This document shows, piece by piece, positions 16,508 through 25,649 of a DNA stretch of 64,000 nt. The notes under the pieces were generated by a model. That model had not been told where the DNA came from. It saw only the letters and a program-made list of their open reading frames with translations, and did no database searches. Position 1 is the stretch's first letter; each line of letters begins with the position of its first letter. The DNA comes from Marinilabiliales bacterium (lineage in GTDB: Bacteria; Bacteroidota; Bacteroidia; Bacteroidales; SZUA-534). The stretch is from NCBI GenBank assembly GCA_003512955.1, contig DOTG01000041.1, positions 248,001 through 312,000 of the forward strand. Direction: 5' to 3'. A program made the position numbers and the translations under genes.

Positions 16508-17122
16508 TCATACCCTTTTATCCCTGGCTTCCTTTTCAAACGATACCAGGTTAAACATCTCCCGCATCCTGCTTCTAACCCTTATCACGTATAGTGATTC
16601 TATTTCAGAACTGTTCAGTTTGGTTGTAATGTGGGTAATCATCTGCCGGGAAACAAACAAATCGTAACGTGATGAAAGAATTTCAGACATTACATTGCAT
16701 TCGTTTCCGTAGTATTTCAGGTTGTTTTCGGTTCCCAGGTCATCGAAGCAGTACATTTTTGGGATTTCCTTGTTATAAGAATGGCGGCTGTATTTCAGAA
16801 TCACAGCGTATCCTTCCTGGATAAACTCGAAGCTTATGTCCCGGCACGATTTCATAATATACCGGTTATCGCCAGGTTGGAAAAGCCGTAGCAAATTAAT
16901 CAAGGTTGTCTTACCGCAGCCAACCGGACCCGTCAGCAAAATTCCCTTTTTGAGCGAAATACCGTTTTTCATGCAGGTTTCTTCATCTTTCAGGATATAT
17001 GCCAAAAGTTTGGCAATAAGGTCATGGTCTTCCTGATAAATCCTAAATTGTTCACCATAGAGTTCTTTTCCTTTCCGTTCAATAATCCGAACGCAGGTGT
17101 CGAAATCATAAAGGTTCGCCAT
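16508..17122 (-). CDS. DnaC/IstB-like AAA+ ATPase
   Basis: The 204-residue protein has Walker A GPVGCGKTT (about residues 65-73), Walker B MYCFDDLG (about 121-128) and a sensor-like THITTKLNSSEI, with RVRSRMREMFN near the end. This is the compact helicase-loader type found with phage and mobile-element replication genes. Its start overlaps the end of the DnaD-like gene by 17 bases, so the two are translationally coupled. It probably loads the host replicative helicase on the element. An alternative is an IstB transposition helper, but no transposase is nearby. Confidence 0.8.
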   Translation of the reverse strand: MANLYDFDTCVRIIERKGKELYGEQFRIYQEDHDLIAKLLAYILKDEETCMKNGISLKKGILLTGPVGCGKTTLINLLRLFQPGDNRYIMKSCRDISFEFIQEGYAVILKYSRHSYNKEIPKMYCFDDLGTENNLKYYGNECNVMSEILSSRYDLFVSRQMITHITTKLNSSEIESLYVIRVRSRMREMFNLVSFEKEARDKRV

Positions 17123-17849
17123 AGTCTTTACGGGTATTAAGTTTTACAGCGTTTTGCTTTGGTTCGGGTTCGTACCTGGACGTGTTGAGCATCCAGTTAT
17201 GAGCGGCTGCGTTCCAGTTTTTCATTGGCGTTTTCCCCCCAACTTTCCAGCCATTGGCTTCAAAATGGTAGAAAAACTTTCTGGCTTCAATCTCCGGGTA
17301 TTGTTCTGCTTTGAAGAATGCTAAAGCATCATCGAGATTTGGCGCAACAAATACCTTTTCTTTTTTTGGCGCAACTTTTTTTCTTTTAGCCTTTTTATCT
17401 TTATCCGGTTCTAAGTTTTCGCCATTTTTTTCTGAATCACAAATTTCAATCTCAGGATTTTGTGCTTGCGTATCCCCCTCTTTAAATGTTTTATTGTTTA
17501 TATACTTTATATTGTTTATTGAAGGTCTCACAGGCATATCAGAGGCATTATCAGTACTATTATCAAAAGTGTACAGGTAAACCATACTTCCTTTGTGCCG
17601 GTTGTATGATGGCTCGTACCGGATATAATTCCAGGAATGGAGTTCTTTCAGACACTTTACATAGGTGTTGACAGAACCAATCTTTGCCATTTTCATCATC
17701 TCGTCACGTGATATGGAAACCGGGTTATGGAAAAAATTAAGGTTCCAGCAACGAAACAGGGTCATGTAAAGGCTGATGTGAAATGGTGTAAGACGGTTAT
17801 CGGAATCGATGACTTCAAAAACAGCGGTTAAATGTTTGATGTAATTCAT
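17106..17849 (-). CDS. DnaD/replication-initiator-like HTH protein
   Basis: The 247-residue protein starts with a winged helix (LTPFHISLYMTLFRCWNLNFF, ISRDEMMKMAKIGSVNTYVKCLKELHSWNYIRYEP, about residues 20-90). A charged linker follows (about 110-170, with KKAKRKKVAPKKEK). A short C-terminal domain contains FYHFEANGWKVGGKTPMKNWNAAAHNW, the YhaN/DnaD-like tail of phage replisome organisers. It overlaps the downstream DnaC-like gene. Together they form a replication module of an integrative element or prophage remnant. Confidence 0.75.
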   Translation of the reverse strand: MNYIKHLTAVFEVIDSDNRLTPFHISLYMTLFRCWNLNFFHNPVSISRDEMMKMAKIGSVNTYVKCLKELHSWNYIRYEPSYNRHKGSMVYLYTFDNSTDNASDMPVRPSINNIKYINNKTFKEGDTQAQNPEIEICDSEKNGENLEPDKDKKAKRKKVAPKKEKVFVAPNLDDALAFFKAEQYPEIEARKFFYHFEANGWKVGGKTPMKNWNAAAHNWMLNTSRYEPEPKQNAVKLNTRKDYGEPL

Positions 17850-17880
17850 TCATCATAACTAGATTGATTTTTTAAGGAAT

Positions 17881-17943
17881 GATGGAACACCCATATTTTG
17901 TTAAGAGCATGATTGTGACTATACAATCATGGGTGTTACATAA
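17881..17943 (+). repeat. Dispersed palindromic element, copy B
   Basis: Left end TGGAACACCCAT, right end ATGGGTGTTACATAA; the two ends pair as an 11-12-base imperfect inverted repeat. Inside, CATGATTGT and ACAATCATG form a perfect 9-base stem that competes with the outer one. It lies between the DnaD-like gene start and the excisionase stop. Confidence 0.7.
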
Positions 17944-17952
17944 CCGGTTGTT

Positions 17953-18237
17953 TTATTTGAACATGGATAATTGTTGTTTGCGGGACTGGAGCATCTCCTG
18001 TATGTCGGCATAATCGTAATAAATTACGCCACCTATTTTGGTGTAGGGCAATGTGCCGTTGATACGAAGATTTTGCAAAGTACCGGGTGAAATGCTGAGG
18101 ATTTTTCGGACTTCGTAGGATTTTAACCATTTTTTGGATGGTTGACCGTTGTGTTCTTTGAAAATTTGTTTGATTTCGTCGAGTAATTCCATCTTAAACT
18201 CGCGCAAATCGTCGGTTGTGATAATTTCTGTAGCCAT
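17953..18237 (-). CDS. Excisionase-type MerR-like helix-turn-helix protein
   Basis: The 94-residue protein carries a DNA-binding domain typed HTH_17 (about residues 38-85): WLKSYEVRKILSISPGTLQNLRINGTLPYTKIGGVIYY. This is the style of small excision or directionality factors that accompany Bacteroidota integrative elements. A coiled N-terminus (LREFKMELLDEIKQIFKEH) precedes it. It lies between rteC and the replication genes, the usual neighbourhood for control of excision. The regulatory target is not shown. Confidence 0.82.
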   Translation of the reverse strand: MATEIITTDDLREFKMELLDEIKQIFKEHNGQPSKKWLKSYEVRKILSISPGTLQNLRINGTLPYTKIGGVIYYDYADIQEMLQSRKQQLSMFK

Positions 18238-18344
18238 AATTTATTGTTTTTGAATTTTTGCATATCAAAATTCAGCAAATGGGCAGAAACTTTTCACCAA
18301 GGTGTAACCAAGTTGGTAATAAATTAATTTTGGATTGTTATGAT

Positions 18345-18375
18345 ATAATTTGGATTGTTTTTTTATCCAAATTAT
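18345..18375. promoter_or_regulatory. Inverted repeat upstream of the excisionase gene
   Basis: A perfect inverted repeat with 11-base arms ATAATTTGGAT (18345-18355) and ATCCAAATTAT (18365-18375) with a 9-base spacer. A second half-site-like copy, AATTTTGGATTGTT, occurs at about 18327. It may be an operator for the excisionase-type HTH protein or for RteC. Confidence 0.5.
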
Positions 18376-18387
18376 ACTCAAAAAGCA

Positions 18388-18419
18388 AAACAACCAAGTT
18401 GCCACCAACTTGGTTGTTT
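18388..18419 (-). terminator. Intrinsic terminator of rteC
   Basis: An inverted repeat with 14-base arms (AAACAACCAAGTTG and its complement) around a 4-base loop begins at the rteC stop codon. On the minus strand it is followed by TTTTGCTTTTT. Part of the arm (AACCAAGTTGG) is repeated at 18306-18316. Confidence 0.7.
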
Positions 18420-19260
18420 ATTCGTCCTGTTCGTTTATCCTTTTAACGAAAGTTGTTTTTAAATTATCTATAAACCTGGTTTGGTTTTGCCGGTTTTTAA
18501 TTTGGAGGTAATCGCGGTAATAATCACCCAGGTCAATTTTAAACAACGACTCCATAAATGCAGCCAGTTCCTTAATTTCAATATTGCCGTTATTTATACA
18601 CCTTGCCGAATGCAAAGCATAAATTAATTCGATGAGGGCAATTTTTGATTCGGTCCAAGAATATTTGCCTTTTGCGATAAGCATGTTCTTACCTGCTGAG
18701 CCATCTTTTCGCTCCAATATGGATAGTTCGGAATTTAAATAGATATTGAGTAAATCGTTTGCTAAAATTTTTGAGGCTTTATAGTCATGACTTGTAGAAA
18801 AGATGGGGTCTGCATCGTAAATAAATGTATTGACATATAAACGTAAGTCAAGCTTGCCCCGGACGAAATATTTATCGTCGAGGTAAGTCATATTATTACG
18901 CATGTATTGATAAAATTCGAGATTTTCAGAGAAGTATTTTTCAAGTTTACTTAGTTCGTTCAGAAGATATTTTTTCTGGAATTTATCACTTCCATTTGGG
19001 CGCTTGGATTCGATATTAAATATTTTGACAAAGTATATGAGTTTGCTATAAACAGAGGGTTTTATTTCTTTGAAGAATTGGATTTCTTCTTCCTGCGAGG
19101 AAAATTGATTCTGACAGATATACTCTTTAATTTGCTTTAAACAAGCTTTAATGCAAAATATTGTCTTCTCTGACTTCTTCAATATATCAGGATTCTCAAT
19201 GTCAATCAGCTTTAAGTCTGTTTCAAGAATTTTAATTTTATCTGAAATGTTCGATATCAT
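18418..19260 (-). CDS. RteC-family regulator of element excision
   Basis: The 280-residue protein matches the RteC pattern from CTnDOT-type conjugative transposons. It has an N-terminal helical half (FCIKACLKQIKEYI, FFKEIKPSVYSKLIYFVKIFNIE), a central LSKLEKYFSENLEFYQYMRN and a C-terminal WTESKIALIELIYALHSARCINNG, then FKIDLGDYYRDYLQIKNR. In CTnDOT, RteC activates the excision genes. Here it lies directly upstream of the excisionase-type gene, consistent with that role. Its start overlaps the preceding gene's stop (ATGA). RteA and RteB are not in the window. Confidence 0.88.
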   Translation of the reverse strand: MISNISDKIKILETDLKLIDIENPDILKKSEKTIFCIKACLKQIKEYICQNQFSSQEEEIQFFKEIKPSVYSKLIYFVKIFNIESKRPNGSDKFQKKYLLNELSKLEKYFSENLEFYQYMRNNMTYLDDKYFVRGKLDLRLYVNTFIYDADPIFSTSHDYKASKILANDLLNIYLNSELSILERKDGSAGKNMLIAKGKYSWTESKIALIELIYALHSARCINNGNIEIKELAAFMESLFKIDLGDYYRDYLQIKNRQNQTRFIDNLKTTFVKRINEQDE

Positions 19261-19643
19261 AAATGGTTAGAAAAATTTGAGCTATTTGATTTGAACCAAA
19301 TATGTCCATTATTCCTGTGCAAGAATATATTATACCCTTTATGTGGACAACTATTTAGAAGATTTTCGATTGTTTTTCTTCCTAAAAGATAATTGCTGGA
19401 AACAATAGTAATATTTTCAGGTTTCAAAATATTGGATATTTTATTGAAAATTGGATAGACATCCGGTAATATCCTATATTCAAAATCTGAAGCGTCTATT
19501 AACAGATATGATGGTTTTAAAATCTCAACATTGTTAAGAATGGTTGTCCAACATGCGATGTATTCAATTACAGATAAACTACTATTGCCAGGAAGCCAAA
19601 TTGCCTTTAATGCAACTGTATCAGATTCAAAACAAATTTCCAT
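19257..19643 (-). CDS. STAS/SpoIIAA-like small protein (unknown)
   Basis: The 128-residue protein has the alternating beta/alpha texture of STAS-like domains: VALKAIWLPGNSSLSVIEYIACWTTILNNVEILKPSYLLIDASDFEY, then ENITIVSSNYLLGRKTIENLLN. The family call is by texture only. It sits directly upstream of rteC with an ATGA overlap, and its 5' end overlaps the preceding small gene by 37 bases in another frame. This suggests one operon with rteC. Confidence 0.5.
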   Translation of the reverse strand: MEICFESDTVALKAIWLPGNSSLSVIEYIACWTTILNNVEILKPSYLLIDASDFEYRILPDVYPIFNKISNILKPENITIVSSNYLLGRKTIENLLNSCPHKGYNIFLHRNNGHIWFKSNSSNFSNHL

Positions 19644-19921
19644 TGAAATGTATGTTTGTCGTTCTTATTGTATTTTAAATAATCATCGCACAATACATAT
19701 ACTTCTACATAAAAATCATTTTCATCATGCCTATATTCAACAGATTTTATAATACCACGAATACCCAGCCAATTCTCAGATGATTGCCTAATTGTTGCTA
19801 TTTCTTCAGTTTTCAGTATATCCTGAAGATTCAAACATTCGTTTATCCTGGGGATAAAAGGTAAATCAGTCCACTGTTCTTTTTCCTTCTTTGCAGTTGA
19901 GAAAATCAGTTTTGTTTTCAT
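19607..19921 (-). CDS. Unknown small protein upstream of rteC
   Basis: The 104-residue protein is not recognised. It is soluble, with a WLGIRGIIKSVEYRHDENDFYVEVYVLCDDYLKY segment that looks like antiparallel beta strands. Its last 37 bases overlap the STAS-like gene. It is preceded by a small membrane-protein gene and appears to be part of the rteC operon. Confidence 0.5.
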   Translation of the reverse strand: MKTKLIFSTAKKEKEQWTDLPFIPRINECLNLQDILKTEEIATIRQSSENWLGIRGIIKSVEYRHDENDFYVEVYVLCDDYLKYNKNDKHTFQWKFVLNLIQLH

Positions 19922-19935
19922 AATATTTCACAATT

Positions 19936-20130
19936 TTAGTGATTACGTTGGCTCTTTATTTTGGTGTGTTTTTCATTCAATTTTGTTTTATCATTTCGTT
20001 TTCTTTTGCACTTAAAAACGGGTAAGAACAGACTGATTATTAATATTGTAGTAATTGCGAGCGTAAACATAACCGACGTTTTTGATGGTTTAAAATAGAA
20101 CCAGCGGTGTTTATTTATAGAAATAGACAC
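19936..20130 (-). CDS. Small single-pass membrane protein (unknown)
   Basis: The 64-residue protein has one strong hydrophobic helix (VMFTLAITTILIISLFLPVF, about residues 20-39) followed by a very basic tail (KCKRKRNDKTKLNEKHTKIKSQR). It precedes the unknown 104-residue gene by 14 bases. No family is recognised. It could be a chance frame, but the position and composition favour a real gene. Confidence 0.4.
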   Translation of the reverse strand: MSISINKHRWFYFKPSKTSVMFTLAITTILIISLFLPVFKCKRKRNDKTKLNEKHTKIKSQRNH

Positions 20131-20250
20131 CGTTGGTAATTTAATTTTTCATTTTCGATATGCATTAATAAAGAAAACTAACATCTTTTCCTTGTTCTGT
20201 TGTGTAATAAACAACTGACGCCATATATTTTACGCTTCACAATTCTTTAA

Positions 20251-21279
20251 TTAATTTTTTCTTGCATTCATGGCCGACATTGCTTTTTGGAAAGTTGGCC
20301 TTATAAATATCCCAATGTTTCCATAAAAGGCATCTGTGTTTTTTGATATATACGAGTAACTGCTCAGAGAACCCGAAGATTCAGCAATTTTGGAGTTGAC
20401 AAAATAACGATAGCCCACTTCTCCAAACATCCAAAACAATCCTGAAATATGGTACTCGTAAGAGCCAAAAAGTGAGAAGCTTAACGATTTTAATTCAATA
20501 TTTTCAGAAATATTATAATTCTTGTTCAGTTGATATTGTGGTGGATTGTTTTTGTCTAATTTAACACCACAAATGAAGCTTCTGTTCTCATTTGAAATAT
20601 ACTGCAATTTAGCATGAAGAGGAAGATACATATCCAGCATTAAGTCGGATCGTAATTTTTTTGCATAAATAATTGTAGGCACTGGTATCAAACTTTTATA
20701 TTCGGGAAATGCCAAAATCAAACCCAGTGTCAAAGTGCTATTTGTGGTATTCCGTAATGGAAATGAGGTAATTAAAACACCCGTAACCTGCTTGGGAGAC
20801 CAAAACTCGTTACCTGCTGTCATGTTAACCCCAGTTAATACAATGGGTTGATTACCTATTTTAAACGAATATGATAACAAAACACTGGTTTTAGCAAATG
20901 AAGCATGATCCGGCATTTCGAATGTTGTTGGATCCCCGTTCAATGTTGCACTTTTATATTGTGTTTTGTAATAGAAATACCGAAGACCTGCTGAAAAAGA
21001 AAAATTCTTTTTTATTTTAATTTTTGGAGTTCTTACTTCGGTTGAAAACACATTAATAGCACCAGGATTATATACAAACCCTTGTCCATCTTTTGCTTTA
21101 AAGACTATTGGGTTGGGTTTGGACAAAGAATAATTTATATCAACCAGTTTTGGCATAAATACAAATAATTGAATGGGGACATCTTTAGAATTAAATGTTG
21201 AATCCACTTTCTGCTGAGAAAATCCAGCATGAAAAAAGAATAAAAAGACTCCTGTAATTAACAATTTATAATGTTTCAT
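20251..21279 (-). CDS. Outer-membrane beta-barrel-like protein of the RND efflux operon
   Basis: I start the protein at the ATG at 21277-21279, giving 342 residues with a clear signal peptide (MKHYKLLITGVFLFFFHAGFSQQ). An upstream in-frame ATG would add 40 residues without secretion character. The mature part alternates hydrophobic and aromatic residues, as in beta-barrels (FSAGLRYFYYKT, SLSFSLFGSYEYHISGLFWMFGEVGYRYF). It is the last gene of the tolC-MFP-RND operon. Proteins of the DUF6268 kind occur in such places, and I suspect that family without being able to confirm it. The role in the efflux complex is unknown. Confidence 0.65.
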   Translation of the reverse strand: MKHYKLLITGVFLFFFHAGFSQQKVDSTFNSKDVPIQLFVFMPKLVDINYSLSKPNPIVFKAKDGQGFVYNPGAINVFSTEVRTPKIKIKKNFSFSAGLRYFYYKTQYKSATLNGDPTTFEMPDHASFAKTSVLLSYSFKIGNQPIVLTGVNMTAGNEFWSPKQVTGVLITSFPLRNTTNSTLTLGLILAFPEYKSLIPVPTIIYAKKLRSDLMLDMYLPLHAKLQYISNENRSFICGVKLDKNNPPQYQLNKNYNISENIELKSLSFSLFGSYEYHISGLFWMFGEVGYRYFVNSKIAESSGSLSSYSYISKNTDAFYGNIGIFIRPTFQKAMSAMNARKN

Positions 21280-21461
21280 CCGTACAAAATTATTTTTTAA
21301 AGGTCGAATGCAGCTCGCATGGTGACATTGTTTATGTTTGTTTAACTGCGTTGAGCGCGCAGGCCCGGTTGTGAAAACTAACTTACATGCTGGGGTCATA
21401 AAAAAAATTTTAAAAATGTATTGAAAAGGACTATTTGAATTTATTGACAGAATACTTACGA

Positions 21462-24400
21462 CTAGTCCTCCGTCTTTTTTTTCTTTGAAGCAAATTTTAA
21501 TTTTAATTTTTCCACAACCATATAAACACTGGGTACTAATAAAAGTGTGAAGAAGAAAGAACTGGTAAGACCTCCGATGATGACCCAGGCCATTCCATTT
21601 TTAAATTCGGAGCCGGCGCTTTTTGACAATGCCAGTGGTAACATACCAAGAATCATGGAAAAAGTTGTCATGATAATCGGACGCAAACGTTCTTGTCCAG
21701 CTTCAATTAAAGTTTCGGTAAGTGTCATCCCTTTTGTTTTGAGATGGTTGGCGAAATCGACAATAAGAATACCATTTTTGGTAACTAGCCCGAGTAACAT
21801 AATAAGTCCACAAATGGTAAAAATGGTAAGGTCGTTCATTGTTAGAGCCAGGGCAAGAAAAGCCCCAATCATTGCAACCGGTACAGAGAAAAGCACCACA
21901 AACGGATAGATAAGGCTTTCGTATAGGGCTACCATAATAAAGTAGATGAGTAAAAAAGCAATGATTAAAGCAATACCGAGACTTGAGAAAGCGTCTTTTT
22001 GATTCTTTGCATTACCAGCATATTCAACAATGACGGTAGCCGGTAAACTAATCTCAGCCACCTTTTTTTGAATGTCTGCAATAATAGATCCTGATGGCCT
22101 GCCAACCGCAGCCGAAGTGATGGTTATAGAGGATAATCTGTTTGTACGCTCCAACATCGAAGGACTGGTTATTTCTTCAACAGTGGCAACCTGTCCAAGT
22201 CGTACGGATTTACCCGATCTATCGACAAGCGTCATATTCCGGATGTCTGCAAGGCTTTGTTTATCCAAATCGTCTAATACAAAATTGATAGCGTACTCCT
22301 GGCCATTCTCCTTCAGTTTAGTTCTATTTGTCCCTTTAAAAGACAAGTTTACCATCTGTGCAATACTCTGAGTTGTAAATCCCATAGCAATTATTTTACT
22401 TCTGTCGGGAGTGATGCGTATTTGTTTTAGGTTGGTTTGTGTACTGAAATCAACATAATCGGTTCCTGGGATGCCAGCAATAACCCGTTTGATTTTTTCG
22501 GCAGCTATCTGTACTGAATCAAGGATTGAACCTTTAACTACAACCTGAATTGGAAGGCTCGCTGACCCGACTATACTCACGGGTAAAACAGAAACCTTAA
22601 CTCCCGGTACCTGACGCTCAATCACGTCACGCATAAGGCGACCAAAATGGTCTGTATCAATATTTCTTTTGCTTTTATTAACAAGCAAAAGATCCATTTG
22701 AGCCTTATTGCTATTACTTGTCGAGCCCATTGTCCCGCTCTGGGTCCCAACTAAAGTATACACGTTTTCTACCTCGGGGTATTTTAAAATAATTGACTCA
22801 ATACCTTTTACAGCCTGGTTTGTTTGGTACAGCGACATGTCGGCTGACAGGTCGAGCTTCAGGGTTAACTGGCCGCGGTCGCCACTATCGCCAAAAGATG
22901 TACCGATGAAATGAGCCGGAACCAGCGCTATGGAAGCAATGATAAGTATGGATACTGTTATGAACAAATATCGTTTGTGGCACAGCGTCCACCGAAGGAG
23001 ACGAGCATACAACATCTTTATCCGGTCGATAAAATTCTCAAAACCGATATTGATGCGGCCCCAAAGTGTATGTTTGTTGAGATGGACAAGCCTGCCAAAT
23101 TTAGCAGTCAGCAAAGGGGTAAGCGTAAAAGAAACCAATAAGCTCAATAGGGTCGAAAAAATAACGACAAGGGAAAACTGGCTCAAAATACTGCCAATAA
23201 GGCCAGAGGCCAAAGCCATTGGAAAAAACACCACCAGAATAACCAACGTGATGGCCACGGTTGTAAACCCAATTTCGCTTCGGCCATCCAGGGTGGCCTG
23301 AACTTTATTTTTGCCCATTTCGAGGTGTCGGAATATGTTTTCGAGTACCACGATACTATCGTCGACCAGAATACCTACAACTAATGAAAGACCCATAAGG
23401 CTCATCATATTTAGAGAAAACCCGAATACCTGCATCATGATAAATGTTGGAATGATAGCCGATGGAATAGCTACCAATACAAACAAGGAACTACGAAGAC
23501 TGTGCAGAAAAAGGAGCATAACCAGGCTCACAATCAGGACGGCCAAAAACAGGTCGTCTACAACAGCATTGGCTGAAGCAAGCGTAAATTCTGACTGATC
23601 GGACGCAATAACATAAGCAAATTGCTTCGAATTATATTGTTTGGTGAGTTCTTCAAACTTTACCTTCACTGCTTTGCTTACCTCAACGGCATTTGCATCG
23701 TTGGTCTTATATACTTGCAACCCAATACCATTTTTACCATTAATGCGGTTTATTGTTACTGGCGAGGCAGAGGCATCTGTAATGGTCCCTATATCCTTCA
23801 GCAGAACGCGGCTGCCCTTCCCGTTTTCGCGAATAACGATATTGCGGATCATATCTGTCTTTGTCAGATCAGCGTTTAGCCGGATGGATAATTCCTGTTC
23901 GTGCGAACTGATTTTCCCTGCCGGAAGTGAACCCGAAGATGCACCTAAAGCTTGGTAAACATGGCTAATTGGAATGTTATAGGCCTGAAGTTTCTGGTTG
24001 TCGATTTTTACCTCTATTTCGCGAGGGGTGCCCCCAACAACGTTAACCTGGCCTACCCCTGGTATATTAGATAGTTCGGGCAGAATGGTTTTATCTATTA
24101 AATTGAATAAATCGGCATCAGACATAGATGCGGAAACTGAAAAGGTGATAACCGGAAACTGGTCGGAGCTGAAACGATTTACTACAGGGTCGTCTGCGTC
24201 TTTAGGCAGAACAGCTTTAATCTGATTTATTTTTCGCTCAATATCCAATTGGGCCGTGAGGTCTTTGATACTGGGTTTTAACCTGATAGTGATGATGGAT
24301 ACGTCGGACATAGAGCGTGAAGTTATGTTATCGACTCCTTCAACGGTGGAAACCGCATCTTCGATTGGCTTTGTAATATTAGACTCTATATCCTGAGGAG

Positions 24401-24563
24401 ATGCTCCTACATATGTTGTTCTTACTGTAATGATTCCAGCATTGAATTTTGGAAGCAGCTCATAGTTAAGGCTAAAATAACTCAAAACCCCAAATAGGAT
24501 TAAAACCACAAATACAACTGTGATGAGTAACGGGCGCTTTATTGATAATTCTGCGATTGTCAT
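21462..24563 (-). CDS. RND-family efflux transporter permease (AcrB/HAE1-like)
   Basis: The 1033-residue inner-membrane pump has the usual twelve-helix RND plan with two large periplasmic loops. The N-terminus is MTIAELSIKRPLLITVVFVV. A central VVGILVDDSIVVLENIFRHLE holds the Asp-Asp proton relay of helix 4, and GLVTKNGILIVDFANHLK is near the end. It uses the proton gradient to export hydrophobic or amphipathic compounds through the adaptor and TolC protein encoded upstream. Its start is 12 bases after the adaptor gene. The substrate is unknown. Confidence 0.93.
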   Translation of the reverse strand: MTIAELSIKRPLLITVVFVVLILFGVLSYFSLNYELLPKFNAGIITVRTTYVGASPQDIESNITKPIEDAVSTVEGVDNITSRSMSDVSIITIRLKPSIKDLTAQLDIERKINQIKAVLPKDADDPVVNRFSSDQFPVITFSVSASMSDADLFNLIDKTILPELSNIPGVGQVNVVGGTPREIEVKIDNQKLQAYNIPISHVYQALGASSGSLPAGKISSHEQELSIRLNADLTKTDMIRNIVIRENGKGSRVLLKDIGTITDASASPVTINRINGKNGIGLQVYKTNDANAVEVSKAVKVKFEELTKQYNSKQFAYVIASDQSEFTLASANAVVDDLFLAVLIVSLVMLLFLHSLRSSLFVLVAIPSAIIPTFIMMQVFGFSLNMMSLMGLSLVVGILVDDSIVVLENIFRHLEMGKNKVQATLDGRSEIGFTTVAITLVILVVFFPMALASGLIGSILSQFSLVVIFSTLLSLLVSFTLTPLLTAKFGRLVHLNKHTLWGRINIGFENFIDRIKMLYARLLRWTLCHKRYLFITVSILIIASIALVPAHFIGTSFGDSGDRGQLTLKLDLSADMSLYQTNQAVKGIESIILKYPEVENVYTLVGTQSGTMGSTSNSNKAQMDLLLVNKSKRNIDTDHFGRLMRDVIERQVPGVKVSVLPVSIVGSASLPIQVVVKGSILDSVQIAAEKIKRVIAGIPGTDYVDFSTQTNLKQIRITPDRSKIIAMGFTTQSIAQMVNLSFKGTNRTKLKENGQEYAINFVLDDLDKQSLADIRNMTLVDRSGKSVRLGQVATVEEITSPSMLERTNRLSSITITSAAVGRPSGSIIADIQKKVAEISLPATVIVEYAGNAKNQKDAFSSLGIALIIAFLLIYFIMVALYESLIYPFVVLFSVPVAMIGAFLALALTMNDLTIFTICGLIMLLGLVTKNGILIVDFANHLKTKGMTLTETLIEAGQERLRPIIMTTFSMILGMLPLALSKSAGSEFKNGMAWVIIGGLTSSFFFTLLLVPSVYMVVEKLKLKFASKKKKTED

Positions 24564-24575
24564 ATTGGAGCTATA

Positions 24576-25637
24576 TTATTGTTTAACAATTGTTATTTTA
24601 GAACCTTCGCTAAGGTTAATCTGTCCTGAAAGGACAAGCTCATCACCGGCAGATAACCCACTGATGATTTCAATATTGTTGCCTTCTGATAAACCAACTA
24701 CTACATTGCACCCATGGGCTGCGCCATCTTTTATTGTATATACATAAGGGTCTTTGCGATCGACAACCAATGCCTTTTTCGGAATTACAATTACATTCTC
24801 TTTTTGAGCCACGTTGAATTCGACTGACACGTTTGTGCCTGCTTTAAGTATTTCCGGCGTATTGTTAAGTATTACATCAACCTGATAATTATGATTTTCG
24901 TCGCCATAGGGGCTAATATATGCTACTTTACCAACCCATTTTTTGTCAGGAAAGACAGGGGAAGATACATTGACCGCCTGGCCTGCAAGAATAGCATACA
25001 CCTCGGTTTCGTCAACATATACGGTAGCTTTTAGTTTTGAAATGTTCACCAGTGAGGCAATTGAGGCACCCGGATTTACATACTCCCCGGCTTTGATGTT
25101 GCAATTGGTGATAATGCCGCTTATTGGGGCAACAATATTGGCATTATTAATTTGCTGTTTTATTTGGTCCAATTGGATAGCGGTATTTTCGTAATTGTAT
25201 TTTGCAGCAATCATATTTACTTCGCTGGCAGCTTTACCTCCATACAAATCTTTAGTTCGTTCATAATCGTCTTTCAGTTTATCCCGGGTTAACATTATCG
25301 ATTTAAGATTTAGTTGAGCAATTTTGGTATCGATAGCTCCAACAACCTGACCTTTTTGTACTTTACTTCCAAAATCGATATTGAGGTAACTAATTAAGCC
25401 AGGAGCTTGAACACTAATAACAGCTTCTTCAACTGGTTTGAGCTTGGCTGATAAAATTGTTCTTGTCTGAATTTTACCCGGGTTTACTTTAAAAGTGGTA
25501 ACAGTTACGGGAACATGAGAGCGGTCAATTATTTGATTGGCTGCATTAATTTTATGTTTATTGCTAATTAATGTCGCTACTATTGCAACAATTACGGCAA
25601 TTGCGATAAGCGTAATTAGAATTTTCGAACGTTTCAT
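24576..25637 (-). CDS. RND efflux periplasmic adaptor (membrane fusion protein)
   Basis: The 353-residue protein has an N-terminal membrane anchor (ILITLIAIAVIVAIVATLI) and a lipoyl/barrel-sandwich motif around LIDFGSKVQKGQVVGAIDTKIAQL. A coiled hairpin (about residues 105-160) and a second sandwich half (NIVAPISGIITNCNIKAGEYVNPG) follow, with a C-terminal beta-barrel ending ISGLSAGDELVLSGQ. It bridges the pump and the TolC channel. The gene lies between tolC and the RND pump with 12-base gaps, so the three form one operon. Confidence 0.92.
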   Translation of the reverse strand: MKRSKILITLIAIAVIVAIVATLISNKHKINAANQIIDRSHVPVTVTTFKVNPGKIQTRTILSAKLKPVEEAVISVQAPGLISYLNIDFGSKVQKGQVVGAIDTKIAQLNLKSIMLTRDKLKDDYERTKDLYGGKAASEVNMIAAKYNYENTAIQLDQIKQQINNANIVAPISGIITNCNIKAGEYVNPGASIASLVNISKLKATVYVDETEVYAILAGQAVNVSSPVFPDKKWVGKVAYISPYGDENHNYQVDVILNNTPEILKAGTNVSVEFNVAQKENVIVIPKKALVVDRKDPYVYTIKDGAAHGCNVVVGLSEGNNIEIISGLSAGDELVLSGQINLSEGSKITIVKQ

Positions 25638-25649
25638 TGTTTTATATGT

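Noticed and set aside
21280..21399. N-terminal extension of the outer-membrane protein
   Set aside because: The added 40 residues have no family or export character; the later ATG starts a clear signal peptide.
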